A stretch of 64,000 nucleotides of DNA, taken from assembly GCF_026168105.1 (NCBI RefSeq), contig NZ_LBMW01000002.1:62001-126000 (forward strand), written 5' to 3'. Made by a program: the position numbers and the translations under genes. The notes under the pieces are model-generated. The model saw only the letters and a list, made by a program, of their open reading frames with translations. It was not told where the DNA came from and did not search any database. The DNA is from Streptomyces hygroscopicus (GTDB lineage Bacteria > Actinomycetota > Actinomycetes > Streptomycetales > Streptomycetaceae). Of the stretch, positions 44,809 through 55,752 are shown in pieces. Position 1 is the stretch's first letter, and the number at the start of each line of letters is the position of its first letter.

Positions 44809-45277
44809 CGCATCGGTACCGGCCCGCAGACGAACTCAGGGGACGCGAACAGCTCCGGCGTCGCGCGGTCGCCGGTGATGCGCCCGGACGGCGCGAACGC
44901 GGCTCGGGTCTGCGTCTCGTGCGACCGGTCGTCTCCCTCGCTCGGGTGAGGCCCAGCTCCCGCATCACCGCGACCAGTTCGGCGGGGCCGCTCCCGTGCC
45001 GCGCGCTCGGGAACAGCGGCTCGAAGCGGGGCCGGACGCAGCGACCGCGACGAACTGCCGGTCGCCGTCGTACGCGTCCCGGGGGTCGTGCGCCCGCTCG
45101 GTCAGGTCCGCCGCCCCCCCCGGGGCCGTATGTCCGCCTTGCCGCCTTGCCGTTCGAGCAGGGCATCCGGTGCGAGTCCGCGCACCGGCGGCACGCAGTA
45201 CGCCCGCATCAGGGCATCGGGTCGTCGTACTGCTCGCCGAGCCATGTATGGTCCGCCGCCGTCGTCTCTCCCGTCAT
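44805..45277 (-). pseudogene. DUF6461 gene, decayed
   Basis: From ATG 45277 the minus strand reads MTGETTAADHTWLGEQYDDP. After that the match continues in broken frames (YDGDRQFVAVAA, FEPLFPSARHGSGPAELVAV, MRELGL) to a terminal TPELFASPEFVCGPVPMR and a TAG at 44805. This is the order of a DUF6461 protein of about 190-210 residues, with an internal deletion after VAVAA and at least two frameshifts. Its 3' end overlaps the end of the MocR gene. Confidence 0.7.
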
Positions 45278-45368
45278 GCCCGCAGCATCGCACCCACCAC
45301 CGACAACGCCCACGCCGAGCGGGCGAAAACCGTTCGACAGCACCGCCCCGGCCTGCGAGCCTCCCGAC

Positions 45369-45827
45369 ATGACCGACGCACCACGCCTGCCCGAAGGGTA
45401 CGAGTTCTCCGCCGACCCCGCCCGTATCGACGTCGGACGCACCCACCACTGGCTGTCGACCGACGCCTACTGGGCGATGGGCCGTCCCCGCGAGAAGCAC
45501 GAGCGCGCGGTCGCCAGCTCGCTCAACTTCGGCGTGTACGAGGCCGTGTCGGGTGATCAGGTGGCGTACGCGCGCGTGGTGAGCGACGAGGCGGTGTTCG
45601 CCTGGCTCTGCGACGTGTACGTCGACCGGTCGGTGCGCGGCAAGGGCATCGGTACCGCACTCGTCGGCGCGGTCCGTGACCACCTCGCCCCGCTCGGCCT
45701 GCGCCGCGTCCTGCTGGCCACGCACGACGCGCACGGGGTCTATGCGAAGCTCGGCTTCGAGCCGCTCGACCGACCGGACCAGTGGATGGTGCTCTGGTTC
45801 GACCGGGCGGCCCAGAGCCCTGCGTGA
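45369..45827 (+). CDS. GNAT-family N-acetyltransferase
   Basis: The 152-residue protein shows the GNAT core: sheet AYARVVSDEAVFAWLCDVYV followed by the acetyl-CoA-binding motif A (RSVRGKGIGTALVGAV, R/QxxGxG/A) and motif B (LLATHDAHGVYAKLGFEPL). The DAHGVYAKLGF end is typical of small-molecule acetyltransferases. The substrate is unknown. ATG 45369 is the only sensible start; the longer open frame upstream crosses the decayed DUF6461 gene. Confidence 0.92.
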   Translation: MTDAPRLPEGYEFSADPARIDVGRTHHWLSTDAYWAMGRPREKHERAVASSLNFGVYEAVSGDQVAYARVVSDEAVFAWLCDVYVDRSVRGKGIGTALVGAVRDHLAPLGLRRVLLATHDAHGVYAKLGFEPLDRPDQWMVLWFDRAAQSPA

Positions 45828-45900
45828 GGCCTTCGGCACCCTCGGTAACTCCTGAATGGCGCCTCTTGACCTGCACACTTGTGCGGCCCACGATCGCCGC

Positions 45901-46488
45901 ATGCATCTTCGGGTCACGTTCGTCGCCGCCGCGCGCAGCTCCTCGCTGCTCGCGGAGCGCTTCGAGGACGACCGGCCGCTGGACCAGGCGGGCTGGGACG
46001 AGGTGCAGCGTGTCGCCGGGGACCTGGTGCCGCTCGCGGCGGCCGAGCTGCGCTACTGCTCACCGACGCCACGGAGCCGGGCGACCGGGGACTCGCTCGG
46101 GTACGCGCCGCTCGTGCAGCCCGCGCTGCGGGATTGCGACATGGGCCGCTGGCGCGGCTTCACACTGGGCGAGGCGATGGCCCGGGAGCCCTCGGCCGTG
46201 GATGCCTGGCTGGCGGACCCCCGCTCCGCGCCGCACGGCGGCGAGTCGCTGATGTCCTTCATCTCCCGGGTCGGCGGCTGGCTGGATACGCGCCCTGTGG
46301 ACGACGGCAGCCGCATCGTCGCCGTGGCGGAGCCGTCGGTGGTGCGGGCCGCGCTGGTCTATGCACTCAGGGCACAGCCGGCGACGTACTGGAACATCGA
46401 CGTCCGCCCGCTGTCGACGGTCACGCTCGCCGGGCACCACGGGCGCTGGAACCTCCGTCTGGAGGCCTCGTCACGACAGCGGGTCTGA
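45901..46488 (+). CDS. Histidine-phosphatase superfamily protein lacking catalytic histidines
   Basis: The 195-residue protein has the phosphoglycerate-mutase-like layout: a first strand followed by a loop, RYCSPTPRSRATGDSLGY (usual SPxxRxxxTA), RDCDMGRWRGFTLGEA (usual E.xxGxWEG), then HGGESLMSFISRV and a late strand VAVAEPSVVRAALVYAL. In active enzymes the first loop is RHG and the late one ends SHG. Here they read VAAARSS and VAEPS, so both active-site His residues are absent. It is likely a binding protein or regulator rather than a phosphatase, unless the chemistry has moved. Confidence 0.75.
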   Translation: MHLRVTFVAAARSSSLLAERFEDDRPLDQAGWDEVQRVAGDLVPLAAAELRYCSPTPRSRATGDSLGYAPLVQPALRDCDMGRWRGFTLGEAMAREPSAVDAWLADPRSAPHGGESLMSFISRVGGWLDTRPVDDGSRIVAVAEPSVVRAALVYALRAQPATYWNIDVRPLSTVTLAGHHGRWNLRLEASSRQRV

Positions 46489-46923
46489 CGTCCGGGGCTC
46501 GCGCGTGTACTCGGTGGTCAGCACGAGGTCCTTCGCGGGCCCGCCGACCCGCCACACCGTGCGCCAGTGGTCCTCGTCGTGGACCGTGAACTCGCCGCCA
46601 TAGAGGTCCGCGGCGCACGGGTGCTCGGTGATGTGGTGCCCGGTCGTGAGATCGAGGTCGTGGAACGGGCGGCCGTCGGCGAACCGCACCAGCGACGTGC
46701 CGGGGGAGTCGCCCGGCAGGAACCACAGCGTCCGCTCGGCGGGACGAGAGGCACCCCGCCACAGGAATGTGCCCGACTCCTGGTGCAGAAGACCGTCACC
46801 GCCGTCCTCCAGCGGCGAGAACACGGTCGTCCCGCTGAAGCGTCCCTCCTCCCCGCTCGCGAGGTCCTGCACCGTGCGCTCCACGCGCCAGCACCCGGCC
46901 AGATGGACCAGCACGTTCTTCAC
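46471..46923 (-). CDS. DUF6314 family protein
   Basis: The 150-residue protein matches DUF6314: HLAGCWRVERTVQDLASGEE, FSGTTVF, LWFLPGDSPGTSLVRFADGR, DLTTGHHITEHPCAADLYGG and a C-terminal LVLTTEYTRE. The fold is probably a lipocalin/FABP-like beta barrel, and the function is unknown. The GTG start at 46923 is forced because an in-frame stop lies a few codons upstream; the site is weak. Its 3' end overlaps the end of the convergent phosphatase-like gene by about 18 bp. Confidence 0.85.
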   Translation of the reverse strand: MKNVLVHLAGCWRVERTVQDLASGEEGRFSGTTVFSPLEDGGDGLLHQESGTFLWRGASRPAERTLWFLPGDSPGTSLVRFADGRPFHDLDLTTGHHITEHPCAADLYGGEFTVHDEDHWRTVWRVGGPAKDLVLTTEYTREPRTSDPLS

Positions 46924-47393
46924 GGGCCAGGAACTCGCCCATCGTCATCCCCTCTTCGGTCGCCACCGGTCGGGCGGCTGGGTCGACCTTACGTCCATGA
47001 CGGTTCCGCGTGGCGGGCCCCAGGGTCTCCCGGCGCGTGACCGCACCGGCCGCTGCGCTCGACGCGATGCACACCGGCACGTCCACCGCGCTCGCCCCGG
47101 ACACCCCCACCTGCACGGGAGTCGCCGAACGGTCCATGTGCACCTTCCCGGCGAACTCGGTCGCCTTCCTGCGGACCGGGCAGAGTCAGCCGCCGGTCCG
47201 CGGGCTGCCGCCCCGGGCGGTGTCCGACAATTCCCGCCGGGCGCGCGACGCCTGGCACGGCGCCTCGCCGCGTTGTCGGACCACCCGAGTACGCCCAGTA
47301 CGCGGGGAGACCCTCCGCCTTGCGATGCTCCCCCGGCCACCGCTGGGAGGTGCCCCCTGCACCGGACGCCGCGCGCTGATCCGACGCGGATTG
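46924..47393. other. Gene-free stretch
   Basis: A minus-strand open frame (about 46960-47160) has some protein-like composition (ASAVDVPVCIASSAAAGAVT) but no start signal or family. A GC-rich dyad with GGGAGG/CCTCCC-type arms lies near 47320-47360. I call no gene here. Confidence 0.45.
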
Positions 47394-47813
47394 TCAGACA
47401 CCGCCCAGCGGCAGCAGCTCGCGCTCGGCGAAGACCTTCTTCGCGGCGAGAGTCGCGTTCAGCGCCCTGGGTATGCCGCAGTACACCGCGGAGTGCAGCA
47501 GGGCCTCGACGATCTGCTCCGGAGCCAGGCCCACGTTGAGGGCCGCGTTGACGTGCACATCCAGCTCGAGCTCGCAGCCGCCCAACGCGGTGAGCACGCC
47601 CAGCGTCACCAGCTGCCGGTCGCGTGGAGCGAGCCCGGGCCGGTCGTACATCTCTCCGAAGGCCCAGGCGACGATCTGGTGGCCGAGCTCGGGGCTGACG
47701 TCGGCGAGCGAGTCGACGACCCGCTGCCCGGCCTCGCCGTCGACCTGCTTCAGAACCCCCAGGCCCTGGGCGAAGCGCTCGTCACGGGTGGTTCGGGTGG
47801 TGCTGTCGCTCAT
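47394..47813 (-). CDS. Carboxymuconolactone decarboxylase / AhpD-like protein
   Basis: The 139-residue protein belongs to the CMD family: FAQGLGVLKQVDG, WAFGEMYDRPGLAPRDRQLV, ALGGCELELDVHVNAALNVG and EALLHSAVYCGIPRALNA. The single Cys of GGCELELDVH replaces the CxxC of AhpD, so a peroxidase role is less likely than a decarboxylase or thiol-sensing role. ATG 47813 overlaps the stop of the upstream MerR gene (ATGA), so the two form an operon. MerR-CMD pairs in actinomycetes usually respond to electrophiles or redox stress. Confidence 0.9.
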   Translation of the reverse strand: MSDSTTRTTRDERFAQGLGVLKQVDGEAGQRVVDSLADVSPELGHQIVAWAFGEMYDRPGLAPRDRQLVTLGVLTALGGCELELDVHVNAALNVGLAPEQIVEALLHSAVYCGIPRALNATLAAKKVFAERELLPLGGV

Positions 47814-48235
47814 GTCGGTCCGTCCGTCCCCGGCTGCCGCTCGTCGAGCAGCCGTTCGTAGTGATCGATCTTGTCGTCCAGCGCGGCCGCGTTCCGGCGC
47901 AGCGCACGGATCCTCTCCGCCAGTTCGGCGCGGTGCTCCCGCAGCATCGACAGCCGGTCGGCGACCGTCTCGTCGCCCCGGGCCCGCAGCCCGGCGAAGC
48001 GCTGCATGTCGGCGATCGACATGCCCGTCTCGCGCAGCCGCAGCAGGAACTCCAGCCAGGCCAGGTCGGCCGCCTGGTAACGCCGCTGGTTGCCGGTGGT
48101 CCGGCCGACCCGCTCGATCAGGCCGGCCTTCTCGTAGTAGCGCAGCGTGTCGTGTGTGAGGCCGGTGCGTTCGGCGACCTGGGCGATGGTCAAAGACTGC
48201 TGCCGGTCCTGCGGGAGGGGCTGTCCGCTGGTCAT
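47810..48235 (-). CDS. MerR-family transcriptional regulator
   Basis: The 141-residue protein has the MerR winged helix (LTIAQVAERTGLTHDTLRYY, EKAGLIERVGRTTGNQRRY), the LEFLLRLRETGMSIADMQRF helix and a long C-terminal dimerisation coiled coil (LREHRAELAERIRALRRNAA). There is no metal-binding Cys set at the end, so it belongs to the drug/redox-type branch. It starts at ATG 48235, about 10 bp from its own -10 box, and may be leaderless. It is co-translated with the CMD gene and faces the MFS exporter, which it may also regulate. Confidence 0.93.
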   Translation of the reverse strand: MTSGQPLPQDRQQSLTIAQVAERTGLTHDTLRYYEKAGLIERVGRTTGNQRRYQAADLAWLEFLLRLRETGMSIADMQRFAGLRARGDETVADRLSMLREHRAELAERIRALRRNAAALDDKIDHYERLLDERQPGTDGPT

Positions 48236-48242
48236 GAAGAGA

Positions 48243-48274
48243 ACCGTAGAACCTGGAGTGTGCTCCAGGTCAAG
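48243..48274 (-). promoter_or_regulatory. MerR-type promoter-operator
   Basis: On the minus strand the sequence reads TTGACC (-35, 48273-48268), an overlapping perfect dyad ACCTGGAG-caca-CTCCAGGT (48270-48251), then TACGGT (-10, 48249-48244). The ~18-bp spacer filled by a palindrome is the classic MerR promoter. The -10 lies so close to ATG 48235 that the merR mRNA probably has little or no leader. Confidence 0.85.
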
Positions 48275-48401
48275 CGATGCCGTCGACCGGCGTCCGCAGT
48301 ACGCCTGAACTGCGTGGATCAGCAACTGCCGTAAGCCGCGTCCGACATCCGGGCGCTTGGAGGGCCGGAGGTCGTCGACTCGCCGTTCCGTCCCCCTTAG
48401 C

Positions 48402-49868
48402 ATGCTGACTGCTCAGGGATTCCGCGGACAGGACGGAGTCGGCGACGTGCCCCTCGCGGAGTCGATCAGTGGCGGTGAGCCCGGCCCCCCTGGGCCGGCC
48501 TCGACGGTCGGGGGGCGCTCTGCGGTACCGCTGCTGGCCGTGTGCGCCGGGTACTTCATGGTCATCCTGGACGTCACGATCATCAACGTCGCCGTGCCCG
48601 TGGTGGGCCGGGAACTGTCGGCCTCGCTCACCGGCATCCAGTGGATCACGGACGGGTACACCCTGGTCTTCGCCGGGTTCCTGATGACCGGTGGCGCGCT
48701 GGGAGACCGGCTGGGCAACCGGCGCATCTTCTCCTCGGGCACGATGGTGTTCACGGTGTCCTCGGCCGCATGCGCGTTCGCGCCGAGTGCCTCCTTTCTC
48801 GTCGCGGCCCGACTCGTGGAAGGGCTCGGGGCGGCGCTGATCGTCCCCGGCTCCCTCGCCCTGCTCCAGGAGGCCTATCCGGTGCCGGCGGCACGCTCAC
48901 GCGCCTTTGGGCTGTGGGGGTCGATGGCGGGCGTCGCGGCCTCCTCCGGGCCGCTGCTGGGCGGGCTGCTGGTGTCCACGGTCGGCTGGCGGTGGGTGTT
49001 CCTCATCAATCTGCCCGTCGGCGTGGCCTGCCTGGTGCTGACGTTGCGGTACGTCGCGCCCTCGGCGCGGCACTGCGACCGGGCCCTGGACTGGCCGGCA
49101 CAGTGCGCCGTGGTGGCGGCGGTGGCCCTGCTGACCGCCGCGCTGAACGAGGCCGGACGGCGCGGCTGGTCCGATCCCGCTGTACTCGCCGGACTGGGCC
49201 TGGCCGTGCTGGCCGTCGCAGCGTTCGTGAGCCGGGAGCGGTTCGCCCGGTTTCCTGCCCTCCCGCTGCGTCTGCTGCGCTCGCGCGCGATGAGCGGCGC
49301 GGCCGTCGTCGGCCTGCTGTTCAACTTCGGCTTCTACGGCATGGTGTTCACAGCCAGTCTGGACTTCCAGCACCAGCGCGGATTCAGCGCCCTCGAGACC
49401 GGATTCGCCCTGTTCCCGGCGGTGGCGATGACCATGTTCGCCTCGGTCCTGTCCGGGCGGCTGACCCGCCGCACCGGTGATCGCCCGCTGGTCGTCTCCG
49501 GCATGCTCCTGGGCGCCCTCGGCCTGGCCGGCTGGGCCGCCGCGGGATCCGATCCCGCCTACCCGCTGCTGGTGGCCCCGATGATGGCCACCGGGTTCGG
49601 TACGTCCTTCGCGCTCACCGGCTCGACCACCACCGTGATGGGTGCCGCACCCCTGGCGTACGCGGGGGCCGCCTCCGCCCTGTTCAACACGACCCGCCAG
49701 ATCGGCAGCGCCACCGGCGTGGCACTCGGCGGCAGCCTGCTGGCCACCAGCACCGACTACGGGACCGGACTGCGCACCAGCATGGTCATCGGGGCCCTCG
49801 CCTACCTGACGGCCGCGGCTTTTGCGTGGCTGTGCGTGCCGGCAAAGGCGGACGTGGTCGGTCGGTGA
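48402..49868 (+). CDS. MFS drug exporter, DHA2 (14-TMS) type
   Basis: The ~488-residue inner-membrane proton antiporter contains the DHA2 signatures: motif D1 LDVTIINVAVPVVGRELSAS, motif A GALGDRLGNRRIF, motif C region GSLALLQEAYP to WGSMAGVAASSGPLLGGLL, and about 14 hydrophobic segments. Relatives export antibiotics, dyes and quaternary amines. I start it at ATG 48402. GTG codons a little downstream are possible since the first ~45 residues are Gly/Pro-rich and poorly conserved. It is divergent from the MerR-CMD pair with the MerR operator 130 bp upstream, so co-regulation is plausible. Confidence 0.9.
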   Translation: MLTAQGFRGQDGVGDVPLAESISGGEPGPPGPASTVGGRSAVPLLAVCAGYFMVILDVTIINVAVPVVGRELSASLTGIQWITDGYTLVFAGFLMTGGALGDRLGNRRIFSSGTMVFTVSSAACAFAPSASFLVAARLVEGLGAALIVPGSLALLQEAYPVPAARSRAFGLWGSMAGVAASSGPLLGGLLVSTVGWRWVFLINLPVGVACLVLTLRYVAPSARHCDRALDWPAQCAVVAAVALLTAALNEAGRRGWSDPAVLAGLGLAVLAVAAFVSRERFARFPALPLRLLRSRAMSGAAVVGLLFNFGFYGMVFTASLDFQHQRGFSALETGFALFPAVAMTMFASVLSGRLTRRTGDRPLVVSGMLLGALGLAGWAAAGSDPAYPLLVAPMMATGFGTSFALTGSTTTVMGAAPLAYAGAASALFNTTRQIGSATGVALGGSLLATSTDYGTGLRTSMVIGALAYLTAAAFAWLCVPAKADVVGR

Positions 49869-49897
49869 CCGGAAGCAACCTCCGGCACAGGCGAGGA

Positions 49898-49914
49898 TTG
49901 CATAAACGTGCAGC
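49898..49914 (+). promoter_or_regulatory. Putative ARG box upstream of argC
   Basis: TTGCATAAACGTGCAGC contains TGCA-N6-TGCA, the half-site spacing of Streptomyces ArgR operators. It lies 36-52 bp before the argC ATG. A second, weaker match (ACGTATAGTCATG) follows at once, as in tandem ARG boxes. Confidence 0.65.
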
Positions 49915-49925
49915 ACAACGTATAG

Positions 49926-51066
<1,141 letters not shown>

Positions 51067-51070
<4 letters not shown>

Positions 51071-52218
51071 GCGTCACCGCTGCCAAGGGCTTCACCGCCT
51101 CCGGCATCGCAGCAGGCATCAAGGAGAACGGCAACCCGGACCTCGCCCTCGTGGTCAACAACGGGCCCCGCCGCGCCGCCGCGGGCGTCTTCACCTCCAA
51201 CCGTGTGAAGGCCGCGCCGGTGCTGTGGTCCGAGCAGGTCCTCAAGAGCGGACAGCTCTCCGCGGTCGTCCTCAACTCCGGTGGCGCCAACGCCTGTACG
51301 GGCCCCAAGGGGTTCCAGGACACCCACGCCACCGCGGAGAAGGCCGCCGACGTCCTGGGCGTGGGCGCCGCCGAGGTGGCCGTCTGTTCCACCGGTCTCA
51401 TCGGCGTGCTGCTCCCCATGGACAAGCTGCTCCCGGGAATCGAGACCGCGGCCGCGTCCCTGAGCGAGCACGGCGGCGAGAAGGCCGCCATCGCCATCAA
51501 GACCACCGACACCGTCCACAAGACGTCCGTCGTCAGCGGGGACGGCTGGACCGTGGGCGGCATGGCCAAGGGCGCCGGGATGCTCGCGCCGGGCCTGGCG
51601 ACCATGCTCGTCGTCCTCACCACGGACGCCGACGTCGACAGCGCGACGCTGGACAAGGCACTGCGCGGAGCCACCAAGGTCACCTTCGACCGCGTCGACT
51701 CCGACGGCTGCATGTCCACCAACGACACCGTGCTCCTGCTCGCCTCGGGCGCCTGCGAAGTCACCCCGGGCTTCGAGGAGTTCGCCGAGGCCGTCCGCGC
51801 CGTCTGCGACGACCTCGCACAGCAGCTCGTCCGGGACGCCGAGGGCGCCAGCAAGGACATCAAGGTCGAGGTGGTGAACGCGGCGACCGAGGAGGACGCC
51901 GTCGAGGTGGGCCGCTCCATCGCCCGCAACAACCTCCTCAAGTGCGCCATCCACGGCGAGGACCCCAACTGGGGCCGCGTCCTGTCGGCGATCGGCACCA
52001 CGAGCGCCGCCTTCGACCCCGACCGGCTCAACGTCGCCATCAACGGCGTCTGGGTCTGCAAGAACGGCTCCGTGGGCGACGACCGGGAGCTCGTCGACAT
52101 GCGCTACCGCGAGGTGCACATCGTCGCCGACCTCGCCGCCGGCTCCGAGACCGCCACCATCTGGACCAACGACCTCACCGCCGACTACGTCCACGAGAAC
52201 AGCGCCTACTCCTCATGA
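51067..52218 (+). CDS. argJ: Bifunctional ornithine acetyltransferase / N-acetylglutamate synthase
   Basis: The 383-residue precursor self-cleaves between Ala178 and Thr179 in GLATMLVV to give alpha and beta chains, with Thr as nucleophile. It transfers acetyl from N-acetylornithine to glutamate, recycling the acetyl group (step 5 with step 1). The KGAGMLAPG and GGANACTGP motifs and the terminal [15 protein letters not shown] are normal for the family. The GTG start at 51067 follows AAGGAG. The stop overlaps argB (ATGA). Whether it retains step-1 activity cannot be read here. Confidence 0.97.
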
Positions 52219-53140
52219 GCGAGACCCCCGACAAGACGAGCACGACGCGCAAGCACAACGCGCTGCCCAAGGCCCAGATCCTCATCGAGGCGCTGCCCTG
52301 GCTGACCCGGCACCACGGCAAGACGATCGTCATCAAGTTCGGCGGCAACGCCATGGTGAACGAGGAGCTGAAGGCCGCCTTCGCCCAGGACGTCGTCTTC
52401 CTGCGGCACGCGGGGCTCAAGCCGGTCGTCGTCCACGGCGGCGGCCCCCAGATCAGCGCCGCCCTCGATCGGCACGGCATCGTCAGCGAGTTCAAGGCGG
52501 GCCTGCGCGTCACCACCGAGGACGCCATGGACGTCGTCCGCATGGTCCTCGCCGGGCAGGTGCAGCGCGAGCTGGTGGGGCTGCTCAACCAGCACGGACC
52601 GCTCGCCGTCGGCCTGACCGGCGAGGACGCGCACACCATCACCGCCACCAAGCACCAGCCCGAGATCGACGGCGAGTTGGTCGACATCGGACGGGTGGGC
52701 GAGATCACCGGGATCGACACGGGCGCGATCGAGGCCCTGCTCGCGGACGGCCGTATCCCGGTCGTCTCCTCGATCGCCCGGAGCCAGGACGACGGACATG
52801 TCTACAACGTCAATGCTGATACGGCGGCTGCGGCACTCGCTGCGGCACTGGGCGCCGAAACCCTCATGGTCCTCACGGACGTCGAGGGCCTCTACGAGGA
52901 CTGGCCGCACAGCGACGAGGTGATCAGCCGCCTCACCGCCTCCCAGCTGGAGAAGCTGCTGCCGGAGCTGTCCTTGGGCATGGTGCCGAAGATGGAGGGC
53001 TGTCTGCACGCCGTGCGCAACGGCGTGCGCACGGCCCGCGTCATCGACGGCCGGGTCCAGCACTCGATCCTGCTGGAGATCTTCACCGACGAGGGCATCG
53101 GCACGATGGTGCTGCCCGACGAGCACGAGGGGGACAAGGG

Positions 53141-53144
<4 letters not shown>
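52215..53144 (+). CDS. argB: N-acetylglutamate kinase
   Basis: The 309-residue kinase phosphorylates N-acetylglutamate (step 2). ATP and substrate motifs are [41 protein letters not shown] and LGMVPKMEG. An N-terminal helix ahead of the first strand ([17 protein letters not shown]) is the feature that allows hexamer formation and arginine feedback inhibition, so this is probably the regulated enzyme of the pathway. ATGA overlaps at both ends show coupling to argJ and argD. Confidence 0.97.
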
Positions 53145-54358
<1,214 letters not shown>

Positions 54359-54365
54359 GACGACG

Positions 54366-54902
54366 ATGAGTCAGGCGCAGGACCACGAGCACGCGGGGCC
54401 GTCCGTGCCGCAGACCCGCACCGCACGCCACCGCCGGATCGTGGACATCCTCAACCGGCAGCCGGTGCGCTCCCAGAGCCAGTTGGCGAAGCTTCTGGCC
54501 GACGACGGGCTGACCGTAACCCAGGCCACGCTCTCCCGCGACCTGGACGAGCTGAACGCGGTGAAGATCCGCAACACCGACGGCGACCTCATCTACGCGG
54601 TACCGAGCGAGGGCGGCTTTCGCACCCCGCGCGCACCGCTGGGCGAGTCGGCCAAGGAGGAGCGGATGCGGCGCCTGTCCCAGGAGCTGCTGATCTCCGC
54701 GGAGGCCTCCGCCAACCTCGTGGTCCTGCGCACCCCGCCGGGCGCGGCGCAGTTCCTGGCCTCGGCCATCGACCAGGCGGAACTGCACGACATCCTCGGC
54801 ACCATCGCGGGTGACGACACGCTGCTGCTGATCAGCCGGGCTCCGGACGGCGGGCAGGCGCTCGCGGACCATCTGCTGCGGCTGGCGCAGAACGGGAGCT
54901 GA
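54366..54902 (+). CDS. argR: Arginine repressor
   Basis: The 178-residue regulator has an N-terminal winged helix ([39 protein letters not shown]) and a C-terminal hexamerisation/arginine-binding domain with the [10 protein letters not shown] motif. With arginine it binds ARG boxes such as those seen before argC and argG. The start follows GGAG, 7 bp after argD, so it is probably made from the same mRNA. This would give autoregulation through the argC operator. The 15-20 residue N-terminal extension is common in Streptomyces. Confidence 0.97.
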   Translation: MSQAQDHEHAGPSVPQTRTARHRRIVDILNRQPVRSQSQLAKLLADDGLTVTQATLSRDLDELNAVKIRNTDGDLIYAVPSEGGFRTPRAPLGESAKEERMRRLSQELLISAEASANLVVLRTPPGAAQFLASAIDQAELHDILGTIAGDDTLLLISRAPDGGQALADHLLRLAQNGS

Positions 54903-54910
54903 AACCTGCA

Positions 54911-54942
54911 AGGCGGGCGTACCGGAATCGGTACGCCCGCCT
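54911..54942 (+). terminator. Terminator of the argCJBDR operon
   Basis: AGGCGGGCGTACCG (54911-54924) and CGGTACGCCCGCCT (54929-54942) form a perfect 14-bp stem with a GAAT loop, 8 bp after the argR stop. It is symmetrical and also lies just beyond the 3' end of apbE on the minus strand, so it can serve both convergent operons. Confidence 0.9.
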
Positions 54943-54951
54943 CGTACTTGG

Positions 54952-55752
54952 TCATCCCAGCCGTGCCGCCAGTCCTCCCGTGCACCGCACCTCGTCCCCG
55001 GCCGTGATCAGCAGCGCCTCCACGTCCGGCAGGGACTCCAGCCAGGCCAGCCCCTGACGCGACCCCATCGCGAACGCGGCCGTCGCCCAGCAGTCGGCCC
55101 AGGTAAGGCGAGGGGCCACCACCGTCACGGCCACCAGGTCGGTCACCGCGGAGCGGCCCGTGCGCGGGTCCACGATGTGCGCGCCGCGCTCCGCGGTCCC
55201 GGACGTGGCCACCGCCAGCTCACCGACGCCGGCCGCGGAGACCACCGCGGCGAGCCCACCGGGCCGCAGCGGATCCGACACGCCGACCCGCCAGGGTCGG
55301 TGCGGCCCGGGCACGCCGTACACCTGCACGTCCCCGCCGCCGTTGACGCTCACCCCGCTCACCCCGGCCGCCGCCAGCCGCCGGGCCGCCCGTTCGACCG
55401 CCCAGCCCTTGACGATCCCGGTCGGGTCGATCCGGCCTTCGTACCGCGTGCTGAACCAGCCGTCGCTCCGCCGCTCCGCCTCCGCGCCCAGGGCGAGCAC
55501 CTCGGCGACCTCCGGGGCGCACTCCCCGACGGTCACCTCTCCGCGGGCGAGCCGCGATATCTGGCTCCGCTCCCGGTAGGTGCTGAACACCTCGTCCACC
55601 CGGTGCAGTCCGGCGATCGCCTCGACCAGCGCGGCCCGCACGGCTTCGGGATCGCCGCCGCGCACGTCGAAGGAGACGACGGTGCCCATCACCTCCTCCG
55701 CGTGGCGCAGCGCGGGCGGTGCCTCGGCGGGGTCGGTCACCTGATCGGCCAC
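54952..55752 (-). CDS. apbE: FAD:protein FMN transferase
   Basis: The 266-residue protein is ApbE: EEVMGTVVSFDVRGGDPEAV, HRVDEVFSTYRERSQISRLA, RIDPTGIVKGWAVERAARRL, SVNGGGDVQVYG, ATSGTAERGAHIVDPRTGRS and VVAPRLTWADCWATAAFAMG. Mg-binding residues in the D-W-A-T-A region are intact. It joins FMN through a phosphoester to Thr of SGAT-type motifs in target proteins. Three such motifs occur in the two upstream genes. It has no signal peptide here, though related enzymes often work at the membrane. GTG 55752 directly abuts the stop of the FMN-binding gene. Confidence 0.95.
   Translation of the reverse strand: MADQVTDPAEAPPALRHAEEVMGTVVSFDVRGGDPEAVRAALVEAIAGLHRVDEVFSTYRERSQISRLARGEVTVGECAPEVAEVLALGAEAERRSDGWFSTRYEGRIDPTGIVKGWAVERAARRLAAAGVSGVSVNGGGDVQVYGVPGPHRPWRVGVSDPLRPGGLAAVVSAAGVGELAVATSGTAERGAHIVDPRTGRSAVTDLVAVTVVAPRLTWADCWATAAFAMGSRQGLAWLESLPDVEALLITAGDEVRCTGGLAARLG

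Noticed and set aside
46960..47160. Small minus-strand gene upstream of DUF6314
   Set aside because: It has no start signal, no recognisable family, and an in-frame stop near its end.
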